From NCBI GenBank assembly GCA_021464525.1, contig JADRCO010001286.1, positions 1-20,626 on the forward strand: 20,626 nucleotides of DNA, given 5' to 3'. A program made the position numbers and the translations under genes. This DNA comes from Rhizophagus sp. LPA8_4_AMF. Taxonomy: Eukaryota; Glomeromycota; Glomeromycetes; Glomerales; Glomeraceae. The notes beneath the pieces were generated by a model that saw only the letters and a program-made list of their open reading frames with translations, made no database searches and was not told the DNA's origin. Shown here one piece after another: positions 10,209 to 20,018 of this stretch (positions are counted from its first letter, which is position 1; every line of letters starts with the position of its first letter).

Positions 10209-11696
10209 TTAACTTGATCCACCAATTCGCCAAATACGCAGAGTTGTATCATCAGAACAGGAAGCGATTGTTTCAATATCTTTTGACCAACTTAAACTTG
10301 TAACTTCATTCTCATGAGCTTTCAAAACAACTGGTTCAGCACCAGGAAAATCAACCTCCCAAATATAAATAGATTTATCACTTGATCCACTTGCAATGTA
10401 ACGACCATCAGGTGAACAAGCCAATCGAATATAGAATGAAGAACATCTGTAAGTTTGACTTGTAAAATAACCAATAGGAGCTCCCAGATTAGCAGCATCA
10501 TACATATAAACACAGTTATCTGTACTATTAGCGTATAAACGAGTACCACTTTTATCTAAAATCAAATCTGATATACCATGGGGACGTTTGGCCAATGAAC
10601 CGTTAACAGATGTTTGAACTGGCGTTGGATTACTTGATGCGTCTTGATTTCGTAAGTCCCAATATTTGATAATACTATCACTTGCCCCAGATGATGCCAA
10701 TAATAAATCTTGATTCAATAAAAATTGTACTCCCGTTACACTGCTGGTTGGTTTGCTCCTAACTGGAGGAAGTTGACTACCTTTTTTTGATCTCTTCTTT
10801 GAGATGTCATGTGAATGTGCATTGCGAATGCTAATAATTGGCTTAAAAGCTTCAGAACACATTCCAATTAACCGGGCGTCCCAGATAAATATATTTCCGT
10901 CTCTTGAAGAAGTTACCCACAAATTTGGATTTAAAGGATTGAAATTGACAGATTTAACACTACAAGTATGTCCTCCAAACGTTGCCTTGCATTGTTGTAA
11001 TTCCACATCCCATAGTTTTGCAGTTTGGTCACCGGAAGCAGTAACCATCGAACAGTCATCGTGACTCCACACAACATCAAAAACGGCATTATCGTGTGCA
11101 CGAAATTCATTACGAACCCGCTCAAGCTCAATGGTATTATCATATCTAGCATCAATAAATCCCACCATTCCTTCTTCATCTGCTGCGGCTAAAAGCTTTC
11201 CGTTACAAGCCACATGACTGAAAGAACAAACAAATGGCGCGACGAAATTTCGATCACCAAGAAATCTAAACACATTATTATCCGTGTTTTTAAAATCTTT
11301 AATAAAAAAACGCGTCGAAACATTCCATCTCCTTGAAGCCATAGTTGAACCACCCATAATAGTAGATCCCCAAATTTCCCTTTGAAATAATGCATTCTGT
11401 AAACTTAACCCATAATACAAATCGGTGTCTTTAATTAGACGCGAAGATGTTGAAACTGGAATATTATCTGGTATATTCGCGAAAAAATTAGGTTGGGAAT
11501 CATTTAAATTATCACATTTTATTCTTTTCTTGGGTGGTACACCTGGAGTTGGGGTAACAGGTTCTGAAGTTTCAAGCCTGCAATTTGCATTGTTGATTTG
11601 ACGCGTAATATCAGATAAGGGAGGTGGCGTTAAAAATACTAGAATATTGTTATCTTGAGTTTGCTTCTTACGTCGACGACATGAGTTTTCTGCCAT
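10209..11696 (-). CDS. CDT2: CDT2/DTL WD40 substrate receptor of CRL4 ubiquitin ligase
   Basis: One uninterrupted exon encodes 495 residues, about the length of fission yeast Cdt2. A WD40 propeller occupies about 150-490: AADEEGMVGFID (171-182), DNAVFDVVWSHD, SGDQTAKLWD (221-230), GHTCSVKSV, SSRDGNIFIWDAR (263-275), KYWDLRN (344-350), SPDGRYIASGSSDKSIYIW and SCSDDTTLRIWR at the end. WDAR (272-275) and WDLR (346-349) fit the WDxR motif by which DCAF proteins bind DDB1. A basic insert (about 293-316, KKRSKKG) sits inside the propeller, as in DTL proteins. The N-terminus has Thr-Pro sites followed by KKRIK (56-60), suggesting nuclear import and CDK input. CRL4-Cdt2 destroys Cdt1 and other substrates on chromatin-bound PCNA in S phase. 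The long C-terminal extension of animal DTL is missing; the protein ends just after the propeller. It is intronless, unlike its neighbours. A tandem ACGCGT pair lies about 310 bp upstream. Confidence 0.93.
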   Translation of the reverse strand: MAENSCRRRKKQTQDNNILVFLTPPPLSDITRQINNANCRLETSEPVTPTPGVPPKKRIKCDNLNDSQPNFFANIPDNIPVSTSSRLIKDTDLYYGLSLQNALFQREIWGSTIMGGSTMASRRWNVSTRFFIKDFKNTDNNVFRFLGDRNFVAPFVCSFSHVACNGKLLAAADEEGMVGFIDARYDNTIELERVRNEFRAHDNAVFDVVWSHDDCSMVTASGDQTAKLWDVELQQCKATFGGHTCSVKSVNFNPLNPNLWVTSSRDGNIFIWDARLIGMCSEAFKPIISIRNAHSHDISKKRSKKGSQLPPVRSKPTSSVTGVQFLLNQDLLLASSGASDSIIKYWDLRNQDASSNPTPVQTSVNGSLAKRPHGISDLILDKSGTRLYANSTDNCVYMYDAANLGAPIGYFTSQTYRCSSFYIRLACSPDGRYIASGSSDKSIYIWEVDFPGAEPVVLKAHENEVTSLSWSKDIETIASCSDDTTLRIWRIGGSS

Positions 11697-12195
11697 CGAT
11701 AATTAGTTATTGCCAATGTACAAGTCAAGAGAAAATTCGAGACTTTCAAAACTTATGAACGTGTAAGTTCTACCAAATTTTATTGTTACACGAAATTATT
11801 GGATTAAAACTTAGCATTATCACATGATCATGAAATAAATAAAAAAAAATGAGACTATATTCTGGCATGTTCTACTAACTATAAAAATTAAAAAATAAAA
11901 AGTATACTATTGGACATTAAAAATACCATTAAAAAATACATAACTAGTGGTGTACACATTATCACATGACGAGACGTTAGATAAAATAAAACTAAAATTT
12001 GACGCGTATAACGCGTATAAAATTTATTAATCAATGGTTCCTTTTGGTAATGAAATTTAGAATTAATTTGTACATGAAAGTAAGGAAGTAAGGAGAAAAA
12101 TCCAAATCCTAACTACGCGAATTGTTTATTATTGTAGCATAACGATAATAAATAGTTGAGATTACTTTACAACCATTACAAAAAAAAGAAATCCT
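11697..12195 (-). promoter_or_regulatory. Upstream region of CDT2 (and 3' region of the MAK32-like gene)
   Basis: These 499 bp run from the CDT2 start back to the stop of the next minus-strand gene, so they should carry the CDT2 promoter and the 3' UTR of the MAK32-like gene. I see no open frame worth calling. The notable content is the duplicated ACGCGTATA at 12002-12019. Confidence 0.55.
12002..12016. promoter_or_regulatory. Tandem MCB-like boxes (ACGCGT x2) upstream of CDT2
   Basis: ACGCGT occurs at 12002-12007 and again at 12011-12016, each followed by ATA or ATAA, with a 9-bp period. ACGCGT is the MluI cell-cycle box bound by MBF (Mbp1-Swi6 or Cdc10-Res), which drives G1/S transcription. 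The motif is palindromic, so strand is not informative. The pair lies 306-320 bp upstream of the CDT2 ATG and about 180 bp past the stop of the neighbouring gene. Single ACGCGT copies also occur in coding DNA (2273, 11310, 11601), so only the tandem promoter pair is noteworthy. Function is inferred. Confidence 0.5.
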
Positions 12196-13592
12196 TTAAT
12201 CAGCCGGACTCATACGATCTCGAAAATTTTTATCTATTAAGTCTCTCCCGTCACTAATAATATCACTACTATCTTTTCCAATATTATTATCTTTATCCAT
12301 TTCTCCCGTTTCAATCCCATTTTGATGATGATTAGCATCTTTGTTTTTCAATTTTCCTTGAATCCTTTCTTTTAGTTTCACCTTTAATCTTTCTTTAATT
12401 TTTTCTTTGACTCGCTGTTTTAATTTGTGTAACCTTTCATATGGGCTTTCACCCGAATTCCAAATTTCATTTCCATTTTGATCAAATTCGAGTCTTGGAG
12501 CTCCGAGTTGTTCAACAGTAAATGATGCACTAACAGATCCATACAAGGCAGCTTCAAAAATATCATTATTTGATCGAAGTAGCCCAGCCATAAACCCTCC
12601 ACAAAAAGCATTTCCCGCTCCTGTAACATCAATAACGTGAGGATTTTTAATGCCATCTCTTGATATTGTCCAATAAGCTGGTATTATTTCTTTTTTTTCT
12701 TTTGTTGCTACTAAACAACCTTTATAAGAAGCTCTAATTATAACACACCCATTCCCCTGAGGTCCAATTTGATATGACAAAAATTTATCCGCCATATACA
12801 TTAACATATCTTCAGATAAAAATCTATCAACTTCCTCGTCTTCCTCGCTTATCAACCCTAAAAGTGCTGCTGCTTCTTCATGATTCGGGGATAATACATT
12901 AACCATTTTCATGGCTTCCACGCAAGATTGTAAGTTCTCTTTTATAGTACTATTTGGTACGGGCGGTACAGGCTCCCATACAAAAATTGGTGGAGGTAAT
13001 TGTTTATCTCTCAATTTTAAAATCTCTGTAATATGCTGTGAAGCCCAACTTGGTGAACATATGAAATGAAAAATTTTGGAATTTAGGTAAGAGCTTGGTA
13101 AATCTGCTGGAACGGTTCCTATCGGTGGAGTTTGATAAACAAATATACGTTGATCTGCTGATGTAAAAGTAGCTAATCCACGAATTGAAGGTAAATTTGA
13201 ATGCCATATTTGTGTTAAAGAAATATTTAATGATAATAATTTTTCTAGAATATTGATTGGAAAATCATAACCAGCGTGAAAGGAATATGCGATTCTTAGT
13301 GATTCTGGTGGAGCAAACCATAACCTCATTCCTAATTAAAAACAATGTAATGTTCACTTTGTTTAATTCGAAGATTTAATTAAATAAAAAAAATGAAATA
13401 CCGTATGTAGCATATACACCGCCTCCACTTAAAACATCTTTCCTAAATGTTCCATCTAATTACAAAATAAGAAAAATATTTAGATTGATTATTTTACGCA
13501 ATCAAACGTCTCTAATATTTGAAAAACCAACCTGGAAGTTTTATATCGTCGATAATACATTGACTCAACGAACATAAGTAAGGATCAGTCAT
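12196..13592 (-). CDS. MAK32: PfkB-family carbohydrate kinase-like protein, MAK32 type
   Basis: Three exons (13592-13532, 13455-13402 and 13331-12196) with introns of 76 and 70 nt encode 416 residues. The fold is PfkB/ribokinase-like. The N-terminus ends exon 1 with QCIIDDIKLP and continues DGTFRKDVLSGGGVYATYGMRLW, the usual family opening with a GGxxxY motif (about 31-36). The C-terminal family signature reads DVTGAGNAFCGGF (273-285). Ribokinases have GAGD here, and that Asp is the catalytic base; here it is Asn279, a change I recall as usual in the MAK32 branch. Phosphotransfer is therefore doubtful. Yeast Mak32 is needed for stable maintenance of the killer dsRNA satellite, but its biochemistry is not established. 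The last 110 or so residues leave the fold: a highly basic helical stretch (about 340-370, KEKIKERLKVKLKE) followed by an acidic, polar tail. The intron 1 donor is GTTGGT. The start is the ATG giving the shortest family-like N-terminus; the frame also runs further upstream. Confidence 0.8.
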
Positions 13593-14254
13593 GACGAGAA
13601 TGAAAAGCAACAAAGAAAAAAGTAGTGGTGAATTGCAAACAAAATTGTTACACACCGTAATGTAACACGCACGTGACATGAATCTTATGATATAATTGGT
13701 TTTTTTAATGCTATAACAGATCACTCAAAATTTCCGATCGTTTAACAAAAACTTGTGCGACTAACGTCATTTAATATATTCACAATTATAAAATTAAATT
13801 ATGCAAATAGAAGATATACAAATTTTTTACTTCTCTGTTCATTCAATGAACCAAGATTTTTCAAAAAAAAAACTTTTTTTTTAAAAAAAAAATAAATAAT
13901 ATTAAATAATAAGTAATACGAATAAAATAAATGAATAACTTAAAATAAACCTGTCCATTAATTTTTGATTGGATTATACCTAAAATAAGATATAACAATA
14001 AATATTATGTTACATCTATAAATTTAAAATTCTAGTTTTTTCAAAAAACTCCCCCACCCCCTACAAATAATGATTTTTTAAAAAAAAGAGAATAGTAATA
14101 ATAATTATATACATCAAGAAAGGTAAAATAAAGAAAGTAAATATTAGAATAATAGTAAAAATGTCCACGACAAAATTTGTTCTTCCGGCCTCGATCAAGA
14201 GGATAAATAAACAATTCCATTCCAGTCACGGAAATTCAAACAAATGATTAATTA
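13593..14254. other. Spacer between the Sel1-repeat and MAK32-like genes
   Basis: These 662 bp hold the presumed promoter of the MAK32-like gene and the 3' region of the Sel1 gene. No gene is supportable. The region contains homopolymer tracts (13863-13892) and a C5AC5 run at about 14050-14060, which on the minus strand contains AGGGG, the core of a stress-response element; I give that little weight. Confidence 0.5.
13863..13892. repeat. A10-C-T9-A10 homopolymer block with foldback potential
   Basis: Ten A, one C, nine T and ten A follow each other without interruption, so the A and T runs can pair in either direction. Such tracts exclude nucleosomes in fungal promoters (general knowledge). 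This one sits about 270 bp upstream of the MAK32-like start. Confidence 0.7.
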
Positions 14255-15954
14255 TTATTTATTATCATTATACTTTTCTTTGTAAATCCAAGAATTGCCC
14301 AATGTGCCATGACCTTGTGCATCTGCCATTCTGTAATATTTGGCAGCTGTTTGGATGTAAAATTTAATTAATTATACTAAAAAGTTAAATAATGATAACA
14401 ATAATATATGCTTTAAATTTACCCTTTTTCATATCTTTCTTCACCCCGTCACCCTTGTAATAACAAAATGCTATATCATTTTGTGCATCAGGATCACCCT
14501 AATTTCAACAAAATTAATAAGAAATTTTTTACGGGAATTAGAATTCTTAAATCTAACCTACCATGTTAGCTGCTATTTCAAAATAGTGTGCGGCTGTTGC
14601 TTTACTTTTTATAACTCCCCAACCATGTCGGAAACATACACCTAATTCATAAATCGCTAAAACTAATTCTCCTCTAAATGCCGACATACTAACCGTTTTA
14701 TTAATACCATTCAGGATAGTTATCGCAGATTCTGCAGCTTGTTGAAGATGATTGAACGCTAATGCTTCATTTACTTTACATCCCTAAACAGAATATGTGC
14801 CCAAGTGTCATTAGTTTAATAGTGGGATTCAAGAATTTACTCGAAATTAATAAGTTATTTGTAATAATTACCCATCCATGTCTTAAAGCTATCCCATAAA
14901 GAACTTTTCCAACAGCAGAACCTCTTTCTGCAGCTATTCTTAAATATTCCGTTGACTTTGCAAGTTGATCATCTTCATGATATTTAATTGCTTGTGAAAT
15001 ATAATCTTCTAACGTAACAGGGTCAGGCAGACTTAAACACTGAGTATTACTATTATCTACAATTAGAACTTCCCTGGTTTTATTTTGAGTGTAGTTATTA
15101 TCTAAATTTGGAACTTCTCTAGTTTTATTTTGAGTGTGGTTACTATCTACAATTGGAGCTTCTCTGGTTTTATTTTGATTCTTGGACGAATAATGATTAT
15201 ATTGATGTGATAGTTCCCTATGACCTGGAGGAATATATAAATTTTGATATTGTTCTGTGCCGCGAGAATTCGCAACTGGTTTTGCAAGTGATTCTTGTGA
15301 AGGCCTTTGCAAATTCATAGAATTTTGTGAAAATTGTCCAGTAGAATTTTTTCGAATCGGCTGTTGCATCGATCCCTGAGATGTTGAATAGATTGATGGT
15401 GGTATTTTATGTTGTGGAGAAGGGGCATGCGAATTATTTGATAGATGAGACTGAGATGCCAAAAAACCTGGAGAGTTGGAATGGTAAGAATTTTGATTGG
15501 AGTTCAAATGAGTGTTGGAGGTATCAATTCCGTGTAAATTTGTATTTGGTACGGATCGCGGAACTTCTCTGGAGTTTGGAATACGACGACTTTGATAATC
15601 ACTTGACTGTTTAGTAGGCTGCTGATAATAAGCTGATGAATCCGCGTTACGGATTTCCGATTGCATTACTGGTGTATTGCGTGAATTTTCAAAAGTCGCC
15701 GGTTTGGGTGTAGCAGATGGTGAATTAAAAAACTCTTGTTCTCTCTGCCGACGATTTTGCTCATGACGCACTTCTAAAGAAGCGGAAGAGCCATATTGCC
15801 GCATTGGCTGACGTTTAGAGTTTGGGTGTAAAAAGTGTTTGTCATTAAAATGTTCTTCTGGATAATAATACCCTTCTTGCGAGACAGGACGAGGACGACG
15901 CATCGGGTCTCCAACGTCACGGTCTACAGTCAACCCCTTCTTGAATTTGCTCAT
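14255..15954 (-). CDS. Sel1-repeat protein with long Ser/Asn/Gln-rich N-terminus (DSF2/Chs4-like)
   Basis: Four exons (15954-14872, 14783-14562, 14498-14423 and 14346-14255) with introns of 88, 63 and 76 nt encode 490 residues. The start is the ATG giving MSKFKKGLTVDRD; the frame runs further upstream but has no earlier ATG. Residues 24 to about 300 are low-complexity and disordered, rich in Ser, Asn, Gln and Pro, and include three 15-residue repeats (about 260-305, QNKTREV..). From about 320 to 475 come Sel1/TPR-like helical repeats: YLRIAAERGSAVGKVLYGIA, ALRHGWGCKVNEALAFNHLQ, LGVCFRHGWGVIKSKATAAH, ANMGDPDAQNDIAFCYYKGD, AAKYYRMADAQG. The protein ends in a GNSWIYKEKY motif. Fungal proteins with this architecture include DSF2 and the Chs4/Skt5 and Cfh families, adaptors in chitin synthase activation, polarity and septation; which branch this is I cannot tell. 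It has no signal peptide or membrane segment. Confidence 0.8.
15041..15175 (-). repeat. Three tandem 45-bp units within the Sel1-repeat gene
   Basis: Units at 15041-15085, 15086-15130 and 15131-15175 are each exactly 45 bp and each encodes a version of QNKTRE(A/V)..(V/L)D..(H/Y/N)T on the minus strand. They differ from each other at several bases, mostly in the centre. The length is a multiple of three, so unit number can change without breaking the frame. QNKT gives an N-x-T sequon in each unit, but the protein looks cytosolic. Confidence 0.85.
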
Positions 15955-18806
15955 AATCACAAAAGGAATGTAAGTAAAGTTGAGGTAAATATTAAAGAGG
16001 TTGACTTTATTCAAAAGTTAGATTTACAAAAAAATTGGGCGCGAAGAACAAATTACAAAATGGATAAAAGGGAATGGAAGATTGAAGAGGACTTCTAAAT
16101 AATTTAGCATGATAATTTGGACTGATCGAATAGTTAATTACGGAGATGGTGTACAAATAATTTTTGCGGCCAGTTAGTTCGCACTAATTATATATATTTG
16201 GTATAAACATTAATTTTCAAACGAAAATTTTGTAATTTTGGCGGAACTTTAAATAACAGATAACAATAACAAAAAGATTAAATAAGGGTATTTATTAGAC
16301 AAGGAAAGCTTTATGCTGATCTATTTATTTTCCTTGTAAAAATCTAATATCTTAAATTATACTGAAACTACTAAAGTGTAACCTAATAAATCGAATAAAA
16401 TTTATTAATATAAAAAATATAAAAAATTATACTAAAAGTATGTAATAGAATTCTTTATTTATATTATTATTTATTAGATTCTTTATTTAAACAAACCTAA
16501 AAGTATAAGTATTAAAGTAGTATTAGTAGAGTTCTAAGAGTCAATTCATTCAAAGATTTATATTAGGTAATCAATTTATAATTTGATATTCCACCCATCA
16601 CACAAATAAAAGTACGCTTCAACTTTTTACTAATTCTATAAAGAAAATATTTAAAAAAAGCATCTGACGCGCGTGTATAGTAAACATTATTTTGCGGGAG
16701 TTTTTTTATACTATACAAGTTGTTGTTGATACAATATATTCTTAAAGTATACAATATATCTAAAATTTAAAGATCTTCAAATAATAATTCTGGCCAAAAT
16801 TTTCTTAACTCTGGCCAAATTCATAATGCCGGCCTAAATTTTGTCAAAATCGAAAATTTCAGGTTATAGGTAACACTGCACTGACATTATTTTTGTTCAA
16901 TCTGACCAAGAAAAGTTTTCTATATATGTTTATTTTGATACATTAAACTTAATAAAACAATAAGAAAACTATTTAAACCATTTTTATTTTCTTATTTTTT
17001 TCAAATATTTTATATTTAAATTCTATTTTAAATATAAAAAGAATATTTTACTAGTATTTTACTCATTTATTTTATTTATTTGCAATATTTGTATTTATGA
17101 ATAAGATTTTCTTTATAGATGAATAATTTTTATTTTATTTATTAGCAATTATAGTAATTATATAAATATTTCAATCTGGGATTTTACCATAAATGGAATC
17201 GATTTCAAGCATTTTGATTGGTAGTGATCTTACTATTTTTGTATATAGCGATCAAAGAATATCGATTAAAATATTCTATAACTGATGCAATTTTAAATTT
17301 TATAAAACTAGTGAAACTTAAAAGGTTTATTTCAGAAAATTTTATTATTATTTTCTAAATCCTAAAATTAAATAAAATATACTTTATTTTTACTAAACTA
17401 CATCAGTATTATCTATTTCATTATTTACATTTTGCAAATTTGTACCTCTTGTAATATAGCTAACAATTCGTAGCAATAAATAAAATTCAATAAAAAAGTA
17501 TTGCAACTCATTTTATCATCTTCATAATTTCTTGAAAGAGGGTTGATTATGAAAAAAACTTCACTGATTATAAAATTACATACATTTCATTATGTATTTT
17601 TATAATTGCATTTCGTAGTTTCAAGAGAATATTCATAGGAAATTCTTTTACCAAATCACGTTAATATGAAAGAGATTAACCAATTAAATTTCATTTTAAT
17701 TATCGATCACTTCATAATCATTCTAGAATAATGATCTATTACACAATCCAATTTGGGAAATACCCTGGACTGTATTTGCAAATAATTATAATTAAAAATA
17801 AAAATAAAAATTTTAAATTTTAATTTAGCAAAGATTTAGTATAAAAGATTTAATTTAAACAATAAAAAAACCAATATGTTTAACCAAATTATTAATTAAA
17901 AAACAATTTATAATACCAAAATATATCTAATAATATTATTTTAATAAATAAAAAAAGATTTATTAGTATTCAAAAATTTTAACAAAATTTATAAATAACA
18001 AAAAATCTGATTGATTAATCAATCTCCTTTTTAAATTCAGTAAAAATTGTTTATTTCACAAAATTACACTTAAAAATTAAATATTTACTGATAAAAAAAA
18101 AACTCTCACTAAAGTTTTATTAAAATAAAAAATTTTTTTTATTATAAAAATTGATTTTTTGTGATTTATATAAAAATTATCTAATTAACTAGTCTTTTTA
18201 ATTTAAAAGATTTTCTTTCTCTTATAAATTACATATATTTTTATTATTTAAATTGTATTAAGCTTTTAAATTTAATCTAAAGTAAAGCTTATTTAAAATA
18301 TATATATATAAATATTACTAAAGAGAAAATGATGATGAAAATTTATAATGCATATAACAAACTATTAATTTACTTAATTTGTATAAGTATTGTATTAGAA
18401 AATTTTCTTTTATCTATCTATAAGGTAAAATATTTGATTATTGATACACAAAATTATTTTAATTAATGATTAACAAGTGTTATGATATTTCTGATATTTA
18501 ATATAAACATATCTTCCCAACTTAAAGTTTAAATTTTATAAATTTTATTAATATATTTGCTATAGTATAAATTTTAATATAATATTATTTTTATACTTTA
18601 CAAATATGTATATCAGATTTATATCTGTTCAATTTGGATATAAATTTATCTGGATACAGTTGTAATTCAATATAATGATTCAAGATAAACTAATTTTAGT
18701 TCATAACAAACTTTTTTAAATCAAAATTTTTTATAATTAATTTTATTACTATATATTAATTTTATTATAAATTTTGTGATATTACATATAATGAAGTTTA
18801 ATTCAT
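15955..18806. other. Long AT-rich non-coding region
   Basis: I find no reading frame, tRNA or rRNA that I can support in this 2.8 kb. The first few hundred bases should hold the promoter of the Sel1-repeat gene. Base composition becomes steadily more AT-rich past about 16.3 kb. A weak GGCC-centred repeat lies near 16790-16840, and a small hairpin (ATAAAATTACATA with its near complement) at about 17567-17602. Confidence 0.5.
16789..16842. repeat. Weak repeat with (C)TGGCC/CCGGCC cores
   Basis: CTGGCC at 16790-16795 and 16811-16816 and CCGGCC at 16829-16834 are each followed by (A/T)AAATT-like sequence, at spacings of 21 and 18 bp. The pattern recalls the CCAG/TTTTG series near 1026-1083. It may be the worn end of a repeat family. 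Confidence 0.3.
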
Positions 18807-19067
18807 GGTCTGTCTAAGAATCAGTGAAAATAATGAAAATTACTATATAAAATTGAAAAATTTTAAAAAACAATTAAAAACGTTATCTTGTGATCTAGTA
18901 ATTGGAATTTGATGAACTTTTTTTATTTAAAAAGGACTTCAAAAGCTACAAAATAAAAAAAATATCTATTAAAATTCAATCACTGGATCACAAGATAACA
19001 CTTTAATTGTTTTTTAAAATTCTTCCCAATTTTATATAGTAATTTTCACTGGTTCTTAAGCAGATCA
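18807..19067. mobile_element. Foldback (MITE-like) element with ~120-bp imperfect inverted arms
   Basis: The left arm (18807 to about 18928) and right arm (about 18949-19067) are imperfect reverse complements over most of their length. Shared blocks include TAAGAA.CAGTGAAAAT, TACTATATAAAATTG, TTTTAAAAAACAATTAAA, GTTATCTTGTGATC and ATTTTTTT-type tracts towards the centre. The left arm carries a 9-bp extra segment (GAAAATAAT-like duplication). Only about 20 bp separate the arms, so the whole 261 bp can fold as one hairpin. There is no coding capacity. The shape fits a non-autonomous foldback or MITE DNA transposon, or a Mutator-type long-TIR derivative. I could not see a clean target-site duplication, so exact ends are approximate. 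Confidence 0.7.
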
Positions 19068-20018
19068 CAAATTAATTATAAATTAGTTATATTTATTTAT
19101 TTATAATAAACTGATATATCCTAATTTTAGCTAGAATTAAACTGTCTCAGCTAGCATTACTATTTAGCTACAAGTTGAATGCTAATAAATTAGCATCCAA
19201 TCAGATACCAATAGTCATCATTATTTAGTATTAATCAAATGTTGGTTGAAAAATATTAGGCAATTTTTATAAATACCGATTACAGTTAATTAATGGCATA
19301 AATCAGAATACAATAACCTCTAATATAACATACTATTGGGATTAATTTGTAATGCTAATTGCTAAAATTAATATACTGATAATATTATAATTATAAAATT
19401 TTATACAAATCAGAATATAACTGGTTTAACTTTATTCTAATAATTTATTTTTATATAAATATCTAATTGAAATTATATTGTATAAATTTTATTATAATAT
19501 AAATATTTATTTAAGTTTAAATTTACAAAAATAATATATTATATGCTTTATAATAAATACATAATACAAATATTATTATAAAGAAACATTAAACTCAAAG
19601 CTGAAATCCTTACAAAAAAAGAACAAACTATTAATATGGTAACATTTCAATAAAAATAGTTTTAAATTTCAAATTAAAACTCACTTGAATAATCAGATGC
19701 TGGAATAAAGCTAGATTTTACAAAAAAAAAGAATACAGGAAACATTAATGTTTCTTAAAAGAAAAGTAAAAAAAAATAAATAAGTTTTAAAATGAGAACT
19801 CTTTCCACCGATTTCTGTACAATTTTCCCACAGGAAAGAAATAAAGAAAACTACGATGGTTTAACAACTATATGATAGTTTGAACAATATTTTAACTAGT
19901 AAAAACTTATTGTTTTCATTGAAAACATTATTTTACAAAAAAGAACAAAAAAAAATAACTCAGTATTAAACGAGTTACATATACACTCTTTATTTTGGCT
20001 TCGTCAGAACTGTTTACA
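19068..20018. other. AT-rich non-coding region upstream of the terminal reading frame
   Basis: No gene is supportable. The stretch contains a small perfect palindrome (19179-19196) amid several GCTA-rich words (AGCTAG, TTAGCTA). The last part, from about 19959, is open in the same frame as the reading frame at 20019. Confidence 0.45.
19179..19196. repeat. Perfect 8-bp inverted repeat
   Basis: ATGCTAAT and ATTAGCAT are separated by two A residues. It lies in a GCTA-rich stretch (19130-19200) with further TAGCTA words. It may be chance or the end of a decayed element. Confidence 0.5.

Noticed and set aside
10322-11395. Several minus- and plus-strand open frames of 68-86 codons inside CDT2
   Set aside because: They overlap the intact 495-codon WD40 frame and are out-of-frame shadows.
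16563-16754. Minus-strand 63-codon frame
   Set aside because: It starts in AT-rich DNA, its composition matches translated noise, and there is no neighbouring exon to join it to.
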